Shown in pieces: positions 25,204 through 32,530 of a stretch of DNA of 64,000 nt. Position 1 is the first letter of the stretch. Every line of letters begins with the position of its first letter. The stretch lies in contig NZ_JARGEN010000034.1 in the NCBI RefSeq assembly GCF_029211125.1, positions 113,574 to 177,573 of the forward strand, written 5' to 3'. The notes beneath the pieces are model-generated. The model did no database searches. It was given only the letters and a program-made list of their open reading frames with translations, and was not told the DNA's origin. Both the position numbers and the translations under genes were made by a program. The stretch comes from Curvibacter soli. Its GTDB lineage: Bacteria; Pseudomonadota; Gammaproteobacteria; Burkholderiales; Burkholderiaceae_C.

Positions 25204-26078
25204 GGTGCCTTGTCCGCCAGGCAGCGCGCCATGGTGCGCGCGGCCTCGGCCATGCGCGGGCCGGGGCGCACCACCACGTCGGCGTCGTCGGGGTCGAACA
25301 CGCAGATGCGGCCCGTGCGCACTGCGGCCATGCCGTCCCAGCCCGGGTACATGACCAGCGGCTGCATGCTGCGGTTGCCGACCATCAGCACGTCGGGCTG
25401 CGCGCGCACCACGAACTCGGGGTTCAGGCGCGGGAACGGGCCCAGTTCCGGCGGCACCACGTTGCGCACGCCCAGGCGCGAAAGCGTCTCGCCGATGAAG
25501 GAGGTGCTGCCCGCCGCGTACGGCCCGCGACTGACCTCGAAGTACACCCGCACGCCGCGCGCATGGGCCGGCAGCGACTGCGCCGCGGCCTGCACGCCCG
25601 CGTCGATCACGCGCCAGACACGCTCGGCACCCTCGGCGGGCGGCACGTCGAGCAGTTGCCCGACGGCGCCCAGCACGCGCCGCACGTCGGCGTGGGTCTT
25701 GGGCTCCAGCGCCACCACGGGTATGCCCAGCGCCTCCAGCCGCTCGCTGGCGCGCGAGCTGACGGAGAGCAGCACCGCGTCGGGCTTGAGCGCGACGATG
25801 GATTCGATGGATGGGTCCAGCCCGCCGCCGACCTGCGGCAACTTGCGCACCGCGTCGGGCCAGTTGGAATAGCGGTCCACGCCCACCAGGCGCTGGCACT
25901 GGCCCAGGGCGCAGACGGTTTCGGTGAGGGAAGGCAGCAGGCTGACGATGCGCACGGGCGGTTGGGCGAAATGCACGGTACGGCCCCGGTCGTCGGTCAC
26001 GTCGCCGGCCTGGGCCGCGAGCGGCGCGAGCAGGGCCGCGAGGAACAGGCGAAGGAGCAGGCAGCGCCGGCGCATCAT
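25200..26078 (-). CDS. btuF: Cobalamin-binding periplasmic protein (BtuF-like)
   Basis: Substrate-binding protein of the B12 importer. A 292-residue protein with an N-terminal signal peptide (MMRRRCLLLRLFLAALLAPLAAQA) and the BtuF/FhuD fold marked by RIVSLLPSLTETVCALG, LVGVDRYSNWP, VGGGLDPSIESIVALKPD and PDVLMVGNRSMQPL. The start ATG 26078 overlaps the cobU stop (ATGA). Located between cobU and btuC in a continuous operon. Confidence 0.92.
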   Translation of the reverse strand: MMRRRCLLLRLFLAALLAPLAAQAGDVTDDRGRTVHFAQPPVRIVSLLPSLTETVCALGQCQRLVGVDRYSNWPDAVRKLPQVGGGLDPSIESIVALKPDAVLLSVSSRASERLEALGIPVVALEPKTHADVRRVLGAVGQLLDVPPAEGAERVWRVIDAGVQAAAQSLPAHARGVRVYFEVSRGPYAAGSTSFIGETLSRLGVRNVVPPELGPFPRLNPEFVVRAQPDVLMVGNRSMQPLVMYPGWDGMAAVRTGRICVFDPDDADVVVRPGPRMAEAARTMARCLADKAP

Positions 26079-26644
26079 GCGGCGTCCTTCAGCGCCAGCG
26101 GCAGCCCGGCGGCCATGAGCGTGACGCGCGCGCAAGCCGCCGCCACGTCCTGGTTGAGCCGGCCCAGCGCATCGACGAAGCCGCGCACGTCGCGCCCCAT
26201 GGGGATGACGCCCAGGCCGATCTCGTTGGAGACCAGCGCCAGCGGGCCCGGCGCCTGCCGGATTGCTTCCAAAAGCATAGCTGTCTGCGCAGGTAAATCA
26301 AGCGCTGGAGGCCTATTTTGCTCATATTCCTGCAGCGGCATCAGCAGGTTGGTGAGCCAGAGCGTCAGGCAGTCCACCACCACCAGCGTGCCGGGGCGGC
26401 TTTCGCGCGCGATGGCCTCGGCCAGGCGCAGCGGCTCTTCCACCGACAGCAGGCCGGGCACGCGCGCGGCGCGCTCGGCCTGGTGGCGGGCGATGCGCGC
26501 GCGCATCTCCTCGTCGCCGTACCGGGCGGTGGCGACCAGCACCGCGCGGTGCGCCGGCGACGCGGCCAGCCAGCCGCGCGCCAGCAGCTCGGCGCGGCGC
26601 GACTTGCCGCTCTTCTGGCCGCCGAGGATCAGTTCCGTGTGCAT
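26075..26644 (-). CDS. cobU: Adenosylcobinamide kinase / adenosylcobinamide-phosphate guanylyltransferase
   Basis: Activates salvaged cobinamide in nucleotide-loop assembly. The 189-residue protein has the P-loop GGQKSGKS (8-15), the RIARHQAERA helix with the GMP-accepting His, DCLTLWLTNLL, and LVSNEIGLGVIPMG. Between DCLTLWLTNLL and LVSNE a roughly 25-residue stretch (EQNRPPALDLPAQTAMLLEAIRQ, positions 108-130) is encoded by a REP-like repeat read in frame. It heads the btuFCD genes behind btuB. No other cobalamin synthesis genes are seen in the window. Confidence 0.93.
   Translation of the reverse strand: MHTELILGGQKSGKSRRAELLARGWLAASPAHRAVLVATARYGDEEMRARIARHQAERAARVPGLLSVEEPLRLAEAIARESRPGTLVVVDCLTLWLTNLLMPLQEYEQNRPPALDLPAQTAMLLEAIRQAPGPLALVSNEIGLGVIPMGRDVRGFVDALGRLNQDVAAACARVTLMAAGLPLALKDAA
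26262..26327. repeat. Repeat D (REP-like) embedded in the cobU coding sequence
   Basis: On the minus strand AAAATAGGCCTCCAGCGCTT is followed by GATTTACCTGCGCAGACAGCTATGCTTTTGGAAGC (given here only in pieces: GATTTACCTGCGC, CAGCTAT, TTTTGGAAGC). This is the module order of the intergenic repeat D at 55168-55233. It is in frame and adds residues in a surface-exposed loop region of the CobU fold (inferred). Confidence 0.6.
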
Positions 26645-26655
26645 GGGAAGGACTT

Positions 26656-26973
26656 GGACTTGCGCAAAACATGCTTCAACCTGGAACCGGCAGTTGGATG
26701 CGCCTGCCGGTGCCGTGATCGGGGCGCCAGGCAAGACCGGGCGACGCGGCGGGCTTGGTGCCCGCAAGGAGGGGCAACGCCGCATGGCGCGCCGAGCGCG
26801 GTGCTGGCAGGTGCATGGCGCTCTGACCCACGAGGTGAACCCCATCGAAGCCGGCAACGCTCGATTTCCTGCGGCCTGGCAAGGGATGCAAAGCGGTCAA
26901 CTGCCGTTTCCAGGTTCATCGACCCGCGGCGGCTTTTGCCAGCGCCGGCCCCGCATCCTGGTTTGCGCAAGTC
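26656..26973. mobile_element. Repeat B copy interrupted by MITE A
   Basis: The left end GACTTGCGCAAAAC (26657-26670) and the right end GTTTGCGCAAGTC (26961-26973) are inverted and match the ends of the uninterrupted copies at 30021 and 59412. The inner parts (CGCGGCGGCTTTTGCCAGC and GCATCCTGGTTTGCGC) align with the interior of those copies. MITE A copy 1 sits between them. Confidence 0.65.
26679..26915. mobile_element. MITE A copy 1 (237 bp), nested in repeat B
   Basis: Ends ACCTGGAACCGGCAGTTG and CAACTGCCGTTTCCAGGT are inverted repeats; both outer flanks are TCA. Its interior (GGTGCCGTGATCGGGGCGCC, CGACGCGGCGGGC, GCCGAGCGCGGTGCTGGCAG) is shared with copies at 33884 and 48818. It encodes no transposase; the frames seen in it are spurious. 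It lies between the cobU start and the btuB stop, so it separates them but does not interrupt either gene. Confidence 0.8.
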
Positions 26974-26993
26974 GCAGCATGTGCCGCGCATTG

Positions 26994-28847
26994 TCACTGC
27001 GGCGCCCATTTGAGGCCGACGTAGAGCATGCGACCCGGCGTGGCGTAGGCGTCGGCAAGCTGGTAGTCCTTGTCGGCCAGGTTGTCGAGCCGCGCGACCA
27101 GCGTGAAGTCGCGCGCCAGCGACGTACTGGCGTACAGGTTCAGCAGGCCGTAGCCGCCCAGGCGCAGGGTGTTGGCGGCGTTGTCCCAGCGCGCGGCGGA
27201 GAGCTGCGCCTCGACCCCCACGGCCCAGCCCGCGACCACCGTGTCGGCGCCCAGGCTCGCATGGCGGCGCGCGCGGCGCGCGAGCTGCTTGCCGGTCTCC
27301 AGGTCGTGCGGGTCCTGCCAGTCGATGGAGCCGTGCAGCGCCACGCCGGCCACGCGGTGGCTGCCCGAAAGCGTCACGCCCTTGTACTCGGCGCGGCCCA
27401 CGTTCTCGTAGCAGCCGAAGGCCGACGCGCAGGCGCCGGCGGCGCCGAAGTTGATGAGGTTGCTCACGCGGTTGCGGTACACCACGACGCCCGCGCTGCT
27501 GGCGCCCTGGGTCCAGCGCAGGCCGGCCTCCATGTTGCGGCCCGATTCGGGCTGCAGGCCGGCCGCACCGTATTCGCTGAAGCGCTGGTACAGCGTGGGC
27601 GCGCGGAAGGAATTGCCCGCCGACACCGTGGCGCGCCACTGCGGCGCAATGGCGTAGCCATAGGCCAGGCTGCCGGTGGTCTTGCCGCCGAACTCGCTGT
27701 CGTTGTCGCGGCGCAGGTTGGCCTGCACGGTGTGGGCGCCGGCGCTGAAGCCGTAGCCCAGCGCCAGCGCGTTCTGCGAGCGGCTGCGCGCCAGGCCGGG
27801 GCCGAAGTCGGTGGCGGCGTTGTCCAGCGCGTCCTCGCGCCGCTCCAGCGCGGCGGTGACCAGGTGCGCGCCGATGCGCAGCTCGTTGTGGAGCAGGTAG
27901 TTGCGCAGCGTGGTGCGGGTGCCGTAGAAATTGGGCTCCGATGTGTAGGCGCTGCGCGATTCGCTGGCCTGCACGCGGGTGCTGTAGGCGTCGCTCCACT
28001 TGCCGGTCCAGGTCAGTCCGCCCGCGCGTAGCTGGTAGTGGTTGCGGTCGTCGGCGACCAGGCCGGCGTCGTCGTACTGCGAGTTCAGGTTGCTGGCCAG
28101 GAGCGTGCCTTCGAGGCGCTGGCGCGCATCGATCTGCAGGCCCAGCCGGGCGTTGGCCGAACTGCGCTTGTAGCCGTCGTCGTCGGGGTTGGCGCCGGCG
28201 ACGGGGCGGGCGTTGAAGCCGTCGCTGCGCTCGTGCGACAGGCCCAACGCGTAGTCCACCATGCCGGTGCCGCCGCTGATGCCAGCTTCGGCGGTGCGCG
28301 TGCCCCGACTGCCCAGGCCGACGCCGGCATAGGGCGCGGGCTTGCCCTCGCCTTTCCTGGTGAAGAGCTGGATCACGCCGCCCACGGCGTCGGAGCCGTA
28401 GACGGCGGCGGCGGGGCCGCGCAGCACCTCGATGCGGTCGATCTGCGCGAGCGGGATCTGCTCCCACGCCACGCCGCCGGTAGATTGCGAATCCATGCGC
28501 ACGCCATCGATGTAGACAGCGGTGTAGCGCGACTCGGCGCCGCGCAGGTACATGCTGGTGGTGCTGCCGGGGCCGCCGTTGCGGCTGACCTCCACGCCCG
28601 GCAGGCGGGCCAGCACGTCGGCCACATCCACGGCGCCGCTGCGCTCGATGGAGTCGCGGTCGACGATGGAGAAGTCGGCCACCAGATCGGACAGGGGCTG
28701 CGCCACGCGCGTGGCGGTGACCACGGTTTCGCGCAACTCGGCATCGGTGGCGGCCTGCGCCACCCGGGTTTGGGAAAAGGCCGGGAATGCGGCGGCCAGC
28801 GCCAGGGGCAGCGCGGCACGGCGCGCGGAAACGAAACAGGTTTTCAT
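26994..28847 (-). CDS. btuB: TonB-dependent cobalamin receptor
   Basis: Outer-membrane receptor for vitamin B12. The 617-residue product has a signal peptide (to about residue 26, AFPAFSQT), a TonB box-like ETVVTATR, a plug domain with VADVLARLPGVEVSRNGG, YLRGAESRYTAVYIDGVRM and IEVLRGPAAAVYGSDAVGGV, and a beta-barrel with a terminal aromatic-rich strand (MLYVGLKWAPQ). It begins behind a cobalamin riboswitch, which supports the substrate. The ATG 28847 sits at the start of the signal peptide. Confidence 0.93.
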   Translation of the reverse strand: MKTCFVSARRAALPLALAAAFPAFSQTRVAQAATDAELRETVVTATRVAQPLSDLVADFSIVDRDSIERSGAVDVADVLARLPGVEVSRNGGPGSTTSMYLRGAESRYTAVYIDGVRMDSQSTGGVAWEQIPLAQIDRIEVLRGPAAAVYGSDAVGGVIQLFTRKGEGKPAPYAGVGLGSRGTRTAEAGISGGTGMVDYALGLSHERSDGFNARPVAGANPDDDGYKRSSANARLGLQIDARQRLEGTLLASNLNSQYDDAGLVADDRNHYQLRAGGLTWTGKWSDAYSTRVQASESRSAYTSEPNFYGTRTTLRNYLLHNELRIGAHLVTAALERREDALDNAATDFGPGLARSRSQNALALGYGFSAGAHTVQANLRRDNDSEFGGKTTGSLAYGYAIAPQWRATVSAGNSFRAPTLYQRFSEYGAAGLQPESGRNMEAGLRWTQGASSAGVVVYRNRVSNLINFGAAGACASAFGCYENVGRAEYKGVTLSGSHRVAGVALHGSIDWQDPHDLETGKQLARRARRHASLGADTVVAGWAVGVEAQLSAARWDNAANTLRLGGYGLLNLYASTSLARDFTLVARLDNLADKDYQLADAYATPGRMLYVGLKWAPQ

Positions 28848-28908
28848 CGAGAGACCAACAGCAGGAAAGTCGCCGCGACCGGCTTCCCCGCCGGTCATTG
28901 GGCACCAC

Positions 28909-28941
28909 GGGCGCCACGGCTTCGTCGAAGCCATGGCGCCC
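28909..28941 (-). promoter_or_regulatory. Long hairpin between the B12 riboswitch and btuB
   Basis: On the minus strand GGGCGCCATGGCTTCG pairs with CGAAGCCGTGGCGCCC, 16 bp with one G-U pair and a 1-base loop (effectively a tetraloop). A second hairpin GACCGGC...GCCGGTC follows closer to the start codon. Neither is followed by a T run, so control by translation or Rho is more likely than intrinsic termination. Confidence 0.5.
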
Positions 28942-28944
28942 ACC

Positions 28945-29150
28945 TCGTTGGCCGGTATCCGGGCTGGCGGAACACCCCCCATCGCCTTCCCAGGCGCTTG
29001 TTCAAGGCGCCCAGTGGCTGTGTGGATGGAGAGTGGATCGTGCGATCCGTCCGCTGACCGTTGCGGGGGCAGCGCAGGCTGGGCGTTCCCCATGGCGGGG
29101 TCGGCCTTCCTGCTTCCCGTTGAACTGCGGCATGCGAACCACACCGCGAG
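28945..29150 (-). promoter_or_regulatory. Cobalamin (AdoCbl) riboswitch
   Basis: On the minus strand the B12 box GCCAGCCCGGATACCGGCC (28947-28965) matches the consensus AGYCMGGAGACCGGCC. Upstream in order are GGTTCGCATGCC, ACGGGAAGCAGG, GCTGCCCCCGCAACGGT, the hallmark GCCACTGG and CTGGGAAGGCG. This is the class-defining set and order for cobalamin riboswitches. High cobalamin should turn down btuB and possibly the cobU-btuFCD genes behind it. Confidence 0.9.
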
Positions 29151-29220
29151 CACCAACGGCGGCGATTCTACGGCGAACGGCGCCGCGGCACGGAAAGCCA
29201 GACCTACAATGCGGGGCTGT

Positions 29221-29454
29221 ATGCCGTCCCCGACCCCTCTCGACCTGATTGCCGACCGCGTGGAGCGCCTGCTCGTGCGCCACGAGGAACTGCAGCGCAC
29301 CAACGCGCTGCTGGGAGCCCAGGTGGCGGCACTGACGCAGGAGCGCGACTCGCTGAAGTCGCGCCTGAACGCGGCGCGCGCGCGCGTCGATGCGCTGCTG
29401 GAGCGGCTGCCCGCGCCGCCGCAGCCCGGCCCCTCGAAGGAAAGCGCGCCATGA
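29221..29454 (+). CDS. ZapB-like coiled-coil cell-division protein (tentative)
   Basis: A 77-residue protein, mostly predicted coiled coil (DRVERLLVRHEELQRTNALL, QERDSLKSRLNAARARVDAL), ending in a Pro-rich tail. Such a gene commonly precedes zapA in beta-proteobacteria and resembles ZapB in size and form, but coiled-coil likeness alone does not prove it. The stop overlaps the zapA start by ATGA. A TACAAT at 29205-29210 lies only 10 bp before the ATG, hinting at a very short leader. Confidence 0.7.
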   Translation: MPSPTPLDLIADRVERLLVRHEELQRTNALLGAQVAALTQERDSLKSRLNAARARVDALLERLPAPPQPGPSKESAP

Positions 29455-29768
29455 AGCAGATCGAGGTGCAGATCATGCAGCAGAGCTACCGGCTGGGCTG
29501 CCCCGAAGGCCGCGAGGAGCGGCTGCTCGAAGCGGTGCGGCGCGTGGACGGCGCGATGACGCAGATCCGCGACGCAGGCAAGGTGCGCGCGCGCGACCGC
29601 ATCGCGGTGCTGGCCGCGCTCAACCTGGCGTTCGAGCTGGCCGACCGCGAGGCCGCGCCCGCGCGTCCCCGTCCGATCACTGCCGCGGACCTGCCCGAGG
29701 ACGAGCGCCTGCTGCACCTGCTGCGGCGCCTAGACGACGCGCTCGGCAGCGACGGCCGGCTGCTCTGA
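29451..29768 (+). CDS. zapA: Cell division protein ZapA
   Basis: Promotes FtsZ bundling at mid-cell. The 105-residue protein has the family start MKQIEVQIMQQSYRLGCPEG and the helical DGAMTQIRDAGKVRARDRIAVLAALNLAFEL block. It overlaps the upstream coiled-coil gene by 4 bases. The 6S RNA gene follows, which is the conserved zapA-ssrS order. Confidence 0.92.
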   Translation: MKQIEVQIMQQSYRLGCPEGREERLLEAVRRVDGAMTQIRDAGKVRARDRIAVLAALNLAFELADREAAPARPRPITAADLPEDERLLHLLRRLDDALGSDGRLL

Positions 29769-29823
29769 TCTTTTTACTTGCGGCGGCAGGGCCCGCAAGT
29801 GCCGCAAAAGCGGGTTGCGCCCC

Positions 29824-29829
29824 TACAAT
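29824..29829 (+). promoter_or_regulatory. -10 element of the 6S RNA promoter
   Basis: TACAAT lies 7 bp before the predicted 6S RNA 5' end. No convincing -35 hexamer is seen at 17 bp. Confidence 0.55.
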
Positions 29830-29835
29830 GGCATC

Positions 29836-30007
29836 GTCTGCGGTGCTGCCGGGCTTTATATTTCCTTGAACCAATGCTCCCTGAGCATGGGCTTGGTACA
29901 TTGCCCGGCAAGCGTGATCGTCTCGCGTCAGATGAACCCAACGCCTGGCTGCCCTCGCCCACCTGAACCCCCGGTTCAGGATGCCGGTCCGGTGGCACTC
30001 GCAGACA
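29836..30007 (+). ncRNA. ssrS: 6S RNA
   Basis: A roughly 172-nt RNA that would fold into the long 6S rod: the 5' end GTCTGCGGTGCTGCCGG pairs with the 3' end CCGGTGGCACTCGCAGAC. The segment CACCTGAACCCCCGGTTCAGG near the 3' side resembles the E. coli CACCUUGAACCAAGGGUUCAAGG stretch. 6S RNA sequesters sigma-70 RNA polymerase in stationary phase. Position directly after zapA is the usual locus. The fau/ygfA gene that often follows is absent here; a repeat B copy and c-di-GMP genes follow instead. Confidence 0.82.
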
Positions 30008-30020
30008 CCTATTCGCGCAC

Positions 30021-30095
30021 GACTTACGCAAAACGGGTTCAGGCGAGACGCCCGCCCCTTGGACGCAACGGCTGGTGCATCCTTGTTTGCGCAGG
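30021..30095. mobile_element. Repeat B copy, downstream of 6S RNA
   Basis: Ends GACTTACGCAAAAC and GTTTGCGCAGG are imperfect inverted repeats. The interior (AGACGCCCGCCCCTTGGACG, CAACGGCTGGTGCATCC) matches the copy at 59412-59491 closely. It encodes nothing. It lies between the 6S RNA gene and the stop of the convergent c-di-GMP gene. Confidence 0.75.
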
Positions 30096-30106
30096 CCCAG
30101 CACTTC

Positions 30107-32530
30107 CTACTGCTGCTGATCGTGCCCGCGCTGCATGGCGCGCAGCATCCGCTCGAACTCCGCGGCAGGCAGGCCCGGAGCGCACAGAAAACCCTGGAAC
30201 CGGCTGCAGCCCAGCGCCACCAGCGCGTCGCGCTGCACCTCGGTCTCCACGCCTTCGGCGATCACGTCCATGCGCAGCGCGCGGCCGATGCTCACGATGG
30301 CGCTGACGATGGCGCTGTCGCCCGCGTCGCCGGGCAGGCCGCGCACGAAGGACTGGTCGATCTTGAGCTTGTGGATCGGAAAGCGCTTCAGGTACGCCAG
30401 GCTCGAATAGCCGGTGCCGAAGTCGTCGATGGACAGCCGCACGCCCAGTTGGGCCAGCAAGCGCAGGCGTTCGAGCACCTCGTTGGCGTCCTGGATCAGG
30501 ATGGACTCGGTCAGCTCCAGTTCGAGCAACTCGGGCGGCAGCTCGGCCATGGCGATGGCGACGGCCACGGTGTCCACGAAGTCGCTCTGGCGAAACTGCA
30601 GCGCCGACACGTTCACCGATACCGGCACCGGCATGCCCTGCCGCAGCCAGCGCGCGGCCTGGCCCACGGCTTCCTGCAGCACCCAGGCCCCGATGGGAAC
30701 GATGCTGCCAGACTCCTCGGCCAGCGGGATGAATTCGCCGGGCGGCACGTTGCCGCGCTCGGGGTCATGCCAACGGATCAGCGCCTCCACGCCGACGATG
30801 CGGTTGGTGCGCAGACTGAGCTGTGGCTGGTAGTGCAGCCGCAACTGGCCCAGTTCCAGCGCGCGGTGCAGGTCGTGCTCCATCTTGATGCGCGGCAGCA
30901 GGTTGGCGTTCATCTGCGGCTGGTAGAAGCCGAAGCTGTTGCGCCCGCTGTCCTTCACGCGGTACATGGCCGTGTCGGCATGCCGGATCAGGTCGTCGAG
31001 CGTGGGGCCGTCCTGCGGGAACAGCGCGATGCCGATGCTGCATCCCAGCGAGAACTCGACGTCGTCGAGCGCGAACGGCGGGCGCATCTGGTCGAGGATG
31101 CGGCGGGCCGCGGTCTCGGCGGCCTGCGCATCGGCGCCGTGCAGGTGGATCACGAACTCATCGCCGCCCAGGCGGCACAGCGTGTCGACCTCGCGCAGCC
31201 CGCCCTGCAGGCGCGCGGCGACCATGCGCAGCACGCGGTCGCCGAACGCATGGCCGAGCGAGTCGTTGATGTTCTTGAAACGATCCAGGTCCATGAACAG
31301 CATGGCGAAGCAGGCACCCTCGCGCTGCGCCACGCGCAGGGCGAACTCCACGCGCTGCGACAGCAGCGTGCGGTTGGGCAGGCCGGTGAGCGCGTCGGTG
31401 TAGGCCAGCTCCTCGATGCGGCGGTGCGCGGCGTGCTGCTGCGTGAGGTCGCGCAGGAAGCCGACGCTCTGCGTCAGCGCGCCATCGGCGTCGCGCAACG
31501 CCACCCACGACAGGTGCACGGGGCAACTGCTGCCGTCGGCGCGGGCGAGCAGGAGTTCGGCATCCCAGAAGCCATGGTGCTTCCAGGCCGCCTCGGCGCC
31601 GCTGTAGATGTCGCCCGGCTCGGCGCGGCGCACCAGCAGAGCCACGTCGCGCCGCAGCAGCGCCTGCGCCTCCTCGCCCACCAGGGCGGCGAGCGCGGGG
31701 TTGACTTGCAGCACGCGGTGGTCGGGGCCGGCGATGAAGATGGCGTCCAGGCTTGATTCGAACACCTGGGCGGCCAGGCGCAGGCCGGCCTCGGCGGCCG
31801 TGGCCTCGGTGATGTCGCGAAACGAATACACGCGGCCGATGGGCCGGCCCCGGCTGCGCTGCGGCAGCGTGACCCGCTGCACCAGCCGCCCGCCGTGCAG
31901 GGCCAGCACGTCCGTGGCCTCCAGCGCCGGGGCGGCCTCGATCTCGGCCAGCCGCTGCCGGTAGCGCGGCGCGTCGATGACGCGGCTGGCCAGGAACGCG
32001 GCCAGTGCGCTGTCGTCGCGGCGCAGCAGCAGGTCCGCCGGCACGGCCCAGATGCCGGCGAAGCGTTGGTTGAAGCCGCGCACCGCGCCGTCGGGCCCGC
32101 AGACGAGGATGCCGTCGGCGGTGGAATCGAGCGTGGCGCGCAGTTCGGACACGAGCTTTTCCAGCTCGTCCTCGGTGCGCTGCTGCTCGGTGCGGTCGGT
32201 CATCGCCAGCAGGAAGACCGGCGTGCCGTCGTCCAGCGCGGCCTGGCTGACGCGCCGCTCCACGTACACGACCTCGCCGTCGGGGCGCACGAGCTGCGAA
32301 TACGAGTACAGCGTGTCGGCCAGGCCTGCGGCGGCCTCTTCCCAGAAGAAGGCGTCCTCGGGCGCGGCGAGCAGGCTGGCGACGGGCAGACCCGGCAGGT
32401 CGCCCTGCGGCAGGCCCGTGAGCCGCGCGGCGGCGGCGTTGGCAGCACGGATGCGCAGGCTCTGCGCGTCGACCATGACAACCGCTTCGAGCAGCCCCTC
32501 CACGAGTGGCCCCGAAAGCGCGAACGTCAC
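30107..32530 (-). CDS. PAS-GGDEF-EAL c-di-GMP signalling protein
   Basis: A 807-residue protein with three PAS-like sensor domains (about 1-115, 120-245, 250-370), a diguanylate cyclase domain and an EAL phosphodiesterase domain. The cyclase active site RLGGDEF is intact and is preceded by REVD, an intact RxxD inhibitory site. The EAL domain keeps VGVEALIRW, ESILIQD, DDFGTGYSSLAYL and KIDQSFV, so both activities are possible. No transmembrane segment is seen, so it is probably cytosolic. Start GTG 32530 overlaps the HD-GYP stop as GTGA. Confidence 0.93.
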   Translation of the reverse strand: MTFALSGPLVEGLLEAVVMVDAQSLRIRAANAAAARLTGLPQGDLPGLPVASLLAAPEDAFFWEEAAAGLADTLYSYSQLVRPDGEVVYVERRVSQAALDDGTPVFLLAMTDRTEQQRTEDELEKLVSELRATLDSTADGILVCGPDGAVRGFNQRFAGIWAVPADLLLRRDDSALAAFLASRVIDAPRYRQRLAEIEAAPALEATDVLALHGGRLVQRVTLPQRSRGRPIGRVYSFRDITEATAAEAGLRLAAQVFESSLDAIFIAGPDHRVLQVNPALAALVGEEAQALLRRDVALLVRRAEPGDIYSGAEAAWKHHGFWDAELLLARADGSSCPVHLSWVALRDADGALTQSVGFLRDLTQQHAAHRRIEELAYTDALTGLPNRTLLSQRVEFALRVAQREGACFAMLFMDLDRFKNINDSLGHAFGDRVLRMVAARLQGGLREVDTLCRLGGDEFVIHLHGADAQAAETAARRILDQMRPPFALDDVEFSLGCSIGIALFPQDGPTLDDLIRHADTAMYRVKDSGRNSFGFYQPQMNANLLPRIKMEHDLHRALELGQLRLHYQPQLSLRTNRIVGVEALIRWHDPERGNVPPGEFIPLAEESGSIVPIGAWVLQEAVGQAARWLRQGMPVPVSVNVSALQFRQSDFVDTVAVAIAMAELPPELLELELTESILIQDANEVLERLRLLAQLGVRLSIDDFGTGYSSLAYLKRFPIHKLKIDQSFVRGLPGDAGDSAIVSAIVSIGRALRMDVIAEGVETEVQRDALVALGCSRFQGFLCAPGLPAAEFERMLRAMQRGHDQQQ

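Noticed and set aside
26629..26900. Proteins such as MHLPAPRSARHAALPLLAG read from MITE A
   Set aside because: The frames come from a non-coding repeated element, vary between copies, and do not share starts or stops. Similar sequences are probably annotated as hypothetical proteins in databases by mistake.
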